Position numbers and translations under genes: made by a program. A stretch of DNA of 33,102 bases, from the NCBI GenBank assembly GCA_003132405.1, contig PKXQ01000089.1, positions 1 through 33,102 of the forward strand. The letters run 5' to 3'. Under the pieces are notes generated by a model. The model did no database searches, was not told the DNA's origin, and worked only from the letters and a program-made list of their open reading frames with translations. Numbering within the stretch: position 1 is the first letter of the stretch; each line of letters opens with the position of its first letter. Source of the DNA: Acidobacteriaceae bacterium. Its GTDB lineage: Bacteria > Acidobacteriota > Terriglobia > Terriglobales > Acidobacteriaceae. Positions 29,338 to 33,102 of this stretch are shown here, piece after piece.

Positions 29338-30975
29338 ATGTCTTCCGCAACGGCCTCTCCTTCCGCGACAGTTACGCCAGCCGGCAGGGGCGCAAAGACT
29401 CCATGGAGTAAGAGAGTCATCATCCTCGCTGTGGCGGCAGCGGTCATCCTCGTGTCAGCGGCGGCGATCCTGTGGATCAGATTCTGGCCCTTTGGACAAA
29501 CTTCCGTCGTTCAGGATCTCGAACAGGCCAGCGACAGCCGCGTCCAGGTCCAGTCTTTTCACGCGACATATTTCCCGCATCCCGGCTGCACCCTCAGCGG
29601 GCTGACTTTCATCCACGGAGCCGACACCGCGCATCCCCTGATCGCCATTGAAAAGTTGACCGTCGAAGGCTCGTATCTCAGCATGCTCGCGCGCCACGTA
29701 AGCCGCATCACCGCCGAAGGCTTGCATATCTTCGTTCCGTCCCAGGCCAGCCAGCCTTTTCACACCCAGCGTTCTACCATTTCTATTGGCGAGATCGTGG
29801 CCAATGGCGCAACGCTGGAATTTGCCGGGCACGATCCGGACAAATCGCCTCTGCGCTTCGACATTCATGAAGCAACGCTCCGGGACATCGGCTGGAAGGG
29901 CGCGCTTACCTACCGCGTGCGCGTGCACAACCCCGAGCCACCCGGAGAAGTTACGGCCAGCGGGAAGTTCGGCGTCTGGAATCAGGACAATCCGGCGCAG
30001 ACAGCGGTCTCGGGCAAATATAGGTTTGAGCACGCCGACCTGAGCGTCTTTCACGGCATCGCGGGGATGCTCTCCTCGGTCGGAAAGTTTGACGGCACCC
30101 TCGGACACATCGACATCTCTGGCTCGACGGATACTCCCGACTTCAAAGTCACGTTGGGCGGCCATCCGGTGCAGTTAGTCGCCGATTTCAGCGCCTATGT
30201 CGACGCCATGCATGGCGACACTTTCCTCAAGCGCGTCGATGCCCACTTTGGCAAGACTCGGGTCGTCGCTTCCGGCAGCGTCGCCGGTACTGCGCAAGGC
30301 AAAGGCAAGACTGCGCTGATCGATCTCAGTTCTGACAATGGCCGCATCGAAGACATGGTAGGACTCTTCGTCAAAGCCAGCCGCGCCCCGATGTCAGGGG
30401 CAGTCACAATGCACGCAAGGGTAGAAATCCCTCCCGGGGATCGGCCGTTCCTCAAGAAAATAAGCTTGCGCGGCAACTTTGGAATTGGCGGAGGAGAATT
30501 CTCTCAGCCCTCCACCCAGCAAGACGTCGATAAGCTCAGCGCTGGTGCGCGAGGAGAGAAAAATGCCCCCGATCCCGAGACCGCGCTAACAGACCTTGCC
30601 GGCCAAGTGGTGCTCGCCAATGGCGTGGCAAATTTTGCCGATCTCTCTTTCGGGATTCCAGGGGCACACGCCCGCATGTACGGAACCTATAACCTGATCA
30701 ACTATAAGATCGACCTGCACGGCCACCTGCGGGTAGAGACGAAAATTTCCAACACTGAAAGCGGAGCCAAGGCGCTTCTCCTGAAAATGATGGACCCAAT
30801 TTTCAAGAAACGAAAAAAGGGAGAAATTTTGCCCGTGCGTATCTCCGGCGACTACAACCATCCTTCATTTGGGCTGGATCTAGACGACAAGAAAACCCAG
30901 CAGCCCGGCGCGCCATCCCACCCAGCCGCCAGCAAGACAGTGCCAACTCAAGGCAGCCAGAGCAATCACCAATAA
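29338..30975 (+). CDS. AsmA-like membrane-anchored protein
   Basis: The 545-residue protein has a Ser/Thr/Pro-rich start and a single membrane anchor at about 26-47 (VIILAVAAAVILVSAAAILWI). A long periplasmic region follows with repeated beta-strand patterns. Its features fit the AsmA/TamB-like repeating beta-groove group: VQVQSFHATYFPHPGCTLSGLTF near 70, SISIGEIVANGATLEF-like strands near 150, and a C-terminal block LRVETKISNTESGAKALLLKMMDPIFKKRKKGEILPVRISGDYNHPSFGLDL, resembling the AsmA C-terminal domain. Such proteins help carry lipids to, or keep order in, the outer membrane. The last 30 residues are disordered. No Shine-Dalgarno is evident at the ATG. Confidence 0.8.
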   Translation: MSSATASPSATVTPAGRGAKTPWSKRVIILAVAAAVILVSAAAILWIRFWPFGQTSVVQDLEQASDSRVQVQSFHATYFPHPGCTLSGLTFIHGADTAHPLIAIEKLTVEGSYLSMLARHVSRITAEGLHIFVPSQASQPFHTQRSTISIGEIVANGATLEFAGHDPDKSPLRFDIHEATLRDIGWKGALTYRVRVHNPEPPGEVTASGKFGVWNQDNPAQTAVSGKYRFEHADLSVFHGIAGMLSSVGKFDGTLGHIDISGSTDTPDFKVTLGGHPVQLVADFSAYVDAMHGDTFLKRVDAHFGKTRVVASGSVAGTAQGKGKTALIDLSSDNGRIEDMVGLFVKASRAPMSGAVTMHARVEIPPGDRPFLKKISLRGNFGIGGGEFSQPSTQQDVDKLSAGARGEKNAPDPETALTDLAGQVVLANGVANFADLSFGIPGAHARMYGTYNLINYKIDLHGHLRVETKISNTESGAKALLLKMMDPIFKKRKKGEILPVRISGDYNHPSFGLDLDDKKTQQPGAPSHPAASKTVPTQGSQSNHQ

Positions 30976-31180
30976 AAAAGAGTATGTCTGTTTTTCGTGA
31001 AACATTAAGGAACACAAATCCCTTCAGCATGGGGGCTTGCCAAATTGGAGTTCAATCTGCTGGAGCGCACAGGCGAAGACCGGTTTCCCTGTATTCGTTT
31101 CGAGTTTCGGGGGCCCTGCGTGTAACCGCCTCATTGGCAGCAGCTACGACTTGGTTAAGTCAATGAGCGTTATCGCCTGT
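30976..31180. other. Unassigned region between the AsmA-like gene and the miniature element
   Basis: One frame is open from 30984 to 31166, and a second reads AKLEFNLLERTGEDRFPCIR near 31035-31100, but neither has a ribosome site or a recognised family. It may be the tail of a decayed gene or of an older mobile insertion next to the miniature element. No terminator is evident. Confidence 0.35.
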
Positions 31181-31306
31181 GGCTGTTGAAAAACTCTTTT
31201 CCGCGAATATTGACAGCGAAATCTGTTCGTAAGTTATTGAATGTTCGTTCGCCATGGACGCTGAAATTCACTGAAATTACTGCTTTGGTTCCTTTTTCAA
31301 CACCCA
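31181..31306. mobile_element. 126-bp miniature inverted-repeat element (MITE or IS remnant)
   Basis: The left end ggctgttgaaaaac (31181-31194) and the right end tttttcaacaccc (31293-31305) are inverted copies; with one flanking base on each side, 13 of 14 bases match. The element is bracketed by the direct repeat cgcctgt (31174-31180 and 31307-31313), a plausible 7-bp target-site duplication. It encodes no transposase. The TGTTGAAAAA terminus resembles the ends of some IS1182- and IS5-type elements, from memory. Confidence 0.65.
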
Positions 31307-31334
31307 CGCCTGTTAACAACAGCCCATCTTGATG

Positions 31335-31766
31335 TCACTGGAAGACGGCCCACATCACCCAATTAAGAGGGATGATGAATGCGGAAATGGCGGCCCATTT
31401 CCGTTCCTTTCCCTCGCCAAGCAAGGCGGTAACGATTGCGCCAGTTGCGAAAGTCAGGCTTGAATATAGGCCGAGTCGTAGGGCACTGCGCGATGATGGC
31501 TCGGGATAACGGCTTCCAAGAGTGGCCGTCCAAAAAATCACCACTGCAATCGTTGCGAGGGCCAGTGAGAGCCACGACATGCCCGACCTCCACATTGGGC
31601 ACACTGGTCTGCGTCTCGTTACCTGTCTAAGCCAAATCCACGCAATCAGAATCGGATTCAGGTAGAGCAAGACTATCAACGCAGCTACAAAGGACGGCGT
31701 GCATGTGATGGTGATTGTATTCCTCGGTTGTTTACCGGGATAGTTGTTGATAAATCCCGTTAGCAC
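31335..31766 (-). CDS. Hypothetical small membrane protein
   Basis: The 143-residue protein has four predicted membrane helices: at about 28-48 (FVAALIVLLYLNPILIAWIWL), 64-84, 98-115 and 126-142. Basic residues follow helix 1 (RQVTRRR), placing that loop in the cytoplasm. I recognise no family. The start is a GTG that lies inside a tract repeated at the window's end, so the true start is uncertain. The next in-frame ATG would remove the first helix. It lies next to the miniature element at its 3' side and looks like an isolated accessory gene. Confidence 0.55.
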   Translation of the reverse strand: MLTGFINNYPGKQPRNTITITCTPSFVAALIVLLYLNPILIAWIWLRQVTRRRPVCPMWRSGMSWLSLALATIAVVIFWTATLGSRYPEPSSRSALRLGLYSSLTFATGAIVTALLGEGKERKWAAISAFIIPLNWVMWAVFQ

Positions 31767-31776
31767 TCATTGACCT
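31751..31776. repeat. Copy 1 of a 26-bp dispersed repeat 'aaatcccgtt...ctcattgacct'
   Basis: It matches 33050-33075 at 22 of 26 positions. It overlaps the GTG start of the small membrane protein. A shorter inverse match (gtcaatgagcg) lies at 31159-31169. Confidence 0.55.
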
Positions 31777-31876
31777 TCAAAATGGCGGAACAAAAGCGCA
31801 AGCTTGTGCTAACGCCTGTTATCGTCACTGACCTGAGACGGTCACTGTAAAAGTTCAAACTGCGGAGAGCCTTGTG

Positions 31877-32179
31877 TCATGCAGAGTGGCGCCGTTTGAA
31901 TTCATCAATCCTGCCCTTGGCCTTGTCTTTCGCGTCGTCTACAGACTGGCTGATCTTCTCACGGCTCTGGGTGGCCTTCTGGGAAGCGGCTTTCTTGTGC
32001 GATTCATGGATCTGCTTCGCGACGTCCTTGGCATCGCCCCAGGTTTCCTTCGCCGCACCTTTGGCCTGATTGACCACACCTTTGTTGGCCAGCTTTTGGC
32101 TGCCATCGCGTTCTCCGACACCCTGTTCCACTTTCCCCACTGCCTGAGCGATCTTGCCAGCCACCTGCTCCTTATTCAT
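31877..32179 (-). CDS. CsbD-like stress protein
   Basis: CsbD-family proteins are small, hydrophilic, mostly disordered or weakly helical proteins induced in general stress; their activity is unknown. From the ATG at 32179 the protein has 100 residues. The first half carries the family pattern (MNKEQVAGKIAQAVGKVEQG, DGSQKLANKGVVNQAKGAAKE). The second half is a longer charged helix with KDVAKQIHESHKKAASQKAT and DDAKDKAKGRIDEFKRRHS, making it larger than typical 60-70 residue members. GAGGAGGA lies nine bases upstream; an earlier in-frame ATG overlaps that ribosome site. Confidence 0.82.
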   Translation of the reverse strand: MNKEQVAGKIAQAVGKVEQGVGERDGSQKLANKGVVNQAKGAAKETWGDAKDVAKQIHESHKKAASQKATQSREKISQSVDDAKDKAKGRIDEFKRRHSA

Positions 32180-32212
32180 TTTTAAGTTCCTCCTCATCCT
32201 CTTACATCCAGA

Positions 32213-32473
32213 TCACGCTCTCTTGCGAGTTTCTGTCGCCATCTTTCTCGCGGTGCGTGGTTTCTTGCGAGCTACCGCGATAGTTTTTCTCTTTTTCTTT
32301 TTCTTGGTTGATGCTTTGACTTGAAGTAGCAACAGCCTGGGCTGTTTCGCCTTGCGATGGTGGCCATGCTGCAGCGGCTGGATGCGCGCAGCTTCTTCTT
32401 CCGTTCGTAGCTGAATGTCTGTAGTTTTTTGGCGCTCTTCTTCAAGGTATTCCGGAATCGTCTGAGCTGTCAT
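32213..32473 (-). CDS. Hypothetical Lys/Arg-rich small protein
   Basis: The 86-residue protein starts MTAQTIPEYLEEERQKTTDIQ and ends in a strongly basic tail (STKKKKKRKTIAVARKKPRT and more), a histone-H1-like composition. I recognise no family. The frame opens fourteen codons earlier at a TTG, but neither start has a good ribosome site. Its place beside the CsbD-like gene and a disordered protein suggests a shared stress or nucleoid context, but it may not be translated. Confidence 0.4.
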   Translation of the reverse strand: MTAQTIPEYLEEERQKTTDIQLRTEEEAARIQPLQHGHHRKAKQPRLLLLQVKASTKKKKKRKTIAVARKKPRTARKMATETRKRA

Positions 32474-32746
32474 GGCTTGCAGTGTGGCAGAACTATCTCC
32501 GTCCAGGCTGTGCAATTTTGGCCACTCCGTAGATAATTACAGGGGCCGCCCCAAAACTGTTCAATTGTGACCATTCGTAAATTCCTCTAGAGGCATAGCA
32601 TCGCAGTCGGAAGCCTTCACTAGGGGTCGCGAGCTAAGAAGCGACGCCGAAACAAACCATCGCACGGTCGTGTCTGGCTCCGTTCTTCGATGCGCCGATC
32701 CTCGGCTGGAGACTCCCCAAATCACGAACGTGTTAAAAGGAGCAAT

Positions 32747-32977
32747 ATGAGTCAAGAATCTGAAAAGAATCCACAGCAACCGAAACAGCAGCCGGGCCAG
32801 CAGGACCCAACTGGATCGGCGAATGCCACCCCGAACACGAACACTAACCCTCCCCACGGAAATCAGAGTCAGGTCAATCGTCCACAAGAGGTCTCCAAGA
32901 AGAATCCATCGCAGGACTCCGATCCTCAGCACAAAGGTCAACAAAAACCGGAAGATGAGAAGCGGCGTGCTTCCTGA
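32747..32977 (+). CDS. Hypothetical small disordered Gln/Asn/Pro-rich protein
   Basis: The 76-residue protein is almost free of hydrophobic residues. It opens SQESEKNPQQPKQQPGQQ and ends in a segment with KKNPSQDSDPQHKGQQKPED and a basic tail. That composition is hydrophilin-like and predicts intrinsic disorder. AAAGGAG lies five bases before the ATG, good support for translation. A longer frame opens at 32690 without a ribosome site. It is the third small hydrophilic protein in this 1.1-kb stretch. No family recognised. Confidence 0.65.
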   Translation: MSQESEKNPQQPKQQPGQQDPTGSANATPNTNTNPPHGNQSQVNRPQEVSKKNPSQDSDPQHKGQQKPEDEKRRAS

Positions 32978-33011
32978 GCAACTTCTAGAGAAAAGCAGCG
33001 TAAGGATGGAG

Positions 33012-33034
33012 CGCCCCGGCTTCAAGCCGGGGCG
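33012..33034. terminator. GC-rich hairpin 'cgccccggc-ttcaa-gccggggcg'
   Basis: A perfect 9-bp stem (33012-33020 with 33026-33034) with a five-base loop lies 35 bases after the disordered-protein gene. It has no T-run, so it may be a repeat or mRNA-end structure rather than a true terminator. A repeat copy follows at 33050. Confidence 0.55.
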
Positions 33035-33049
33035 TTCCTGAGTTGGCAT

Positions 33050-33075
33050 AAAATCCCGTTTACGCTCATTGACCT
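33050..33075. repeat. Copy 2 of the 26-bp dispersed repeat
   Basis: The tract aaatcccgtttacgctcatt, followed by gacct, matches 31751-31776 at 22 of 26 positions. It directly follows the GC-rich hairpin. Confidence 0.55.
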
Positions 33076-33102
33076 CGCCAGAGGGGTTTTGAGTGTAATC
33101 GC

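Noticed and set aside
29455..30165. 236-codon frame opposite the AsmA-like gene
   Set aside because: Shadow frame; the plus strand has a membrane anchor and AsmA-like strands.
32561..33049. 162-codon minus-strand frame over the disordered-protein gene
   Set aside because: Its N-terminal part translates the GC-rich hairpin and flank (LKPGRS), a typical repeat artefact, while the opposite strand has a strong ribosome site.
1..33102. CRISPR arrays, tRNA or rRNA genes, phage modules, toxin-antitoxin or defence systems
   Set aside because: No regularly spaced repeats, tRNA-like T-loop segments or recognisable defence genes were found on reading through; the absence of short RNA genes is not proven without a covariance search.

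Overview
The window is a stretch of bacterial chromosome that reads most naturally as Acidobacteriota (Terriglobia-like). This is inference from four things: the gene content (a VWFA protein of the type expanded in Acidobacteria, paired DUF3147 membrane proteins, a bactofilin, a DUF177-rpmF-plsX-fabD cluster), GC-rich codon use, intergenic spaces sprinkled with short 'cagttctcag'-type repeats, and secreted or disordered small proteins. No tRNA, rRNA, CRISPR array, complete insertion sequence or prophage module was found.

Layout. 1-4.2 kb: queE and queD (7-deazaguanine/queuosine precursor synthesis), a GNAT acetyltransferase, a MOSC protein and a class-III aminotransferase, followed by about 450 bp without a gene. 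4.2-7.2 kb: a lipid-synthesis operon, DUF177-rpmF-plsX-fabD, behind a near-consensus sigma-70 promoter. 7.2-13.6 kb: an accessory stretch with a DUF6496 basic protein, a DUF892 ferritin-like protein, a flavin amine oxidase, a 50-residue metallothionein, an inorganic pyrophosphatase gene broken by an apparent 10-nt deletion, two tandem DUF3147 membrane proteins, a secreted low-complexity protein and a disordered charged protein. 13.8-15.1 kb: a 5'-truncated glycoside hydrolase. 15.1-21.3 kb: a six-domain S1 protein, an MltD-like lytic transglycosylase, a quinone oxidoreductase and a VWFA protein. 21.3-28.5 kb: a PPOX-fold flavoprotein, a small DUF4404-like protein, RNase R, a DinB-fold protein, a bactofilin, MurJ and a Trm112-like zinc protein. 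28.8-33.1 kb: a small orphan, an AsmA-like protein, a 126-bp miniature inverted-repeat element, a small membrane protein, and CsbD-like and disordered stress proteins.

How the genes work together. Three themes recur. Envelope biogenesis is represented by fabD/plsX (fatty acid to phospholipid), MurJ (lipid II export), MltD (murein turnover), bactofilin (scaffold) and AsmA-like (outer-membrane homeostasis). RNA and translation are represented by queE/queD, rpmF, S1, RNase R and Trm112-like. The third theme is small hydrophilic, metal-binding or stress-type proteins placed singly between housekeeping genes.

I did not find a clear new multi-gene system. The best leads are: repeat-derived insertions inside RNase R; the frameshifted ppa; a MITE with apparent target-site duplication; an inverted repeat overlapping the metallothionein promoter region; a large hairpin immediately before fabD; and the tandem DUF3147 pair. 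All family assignments come from reading the sequence by eye; no searches were run.
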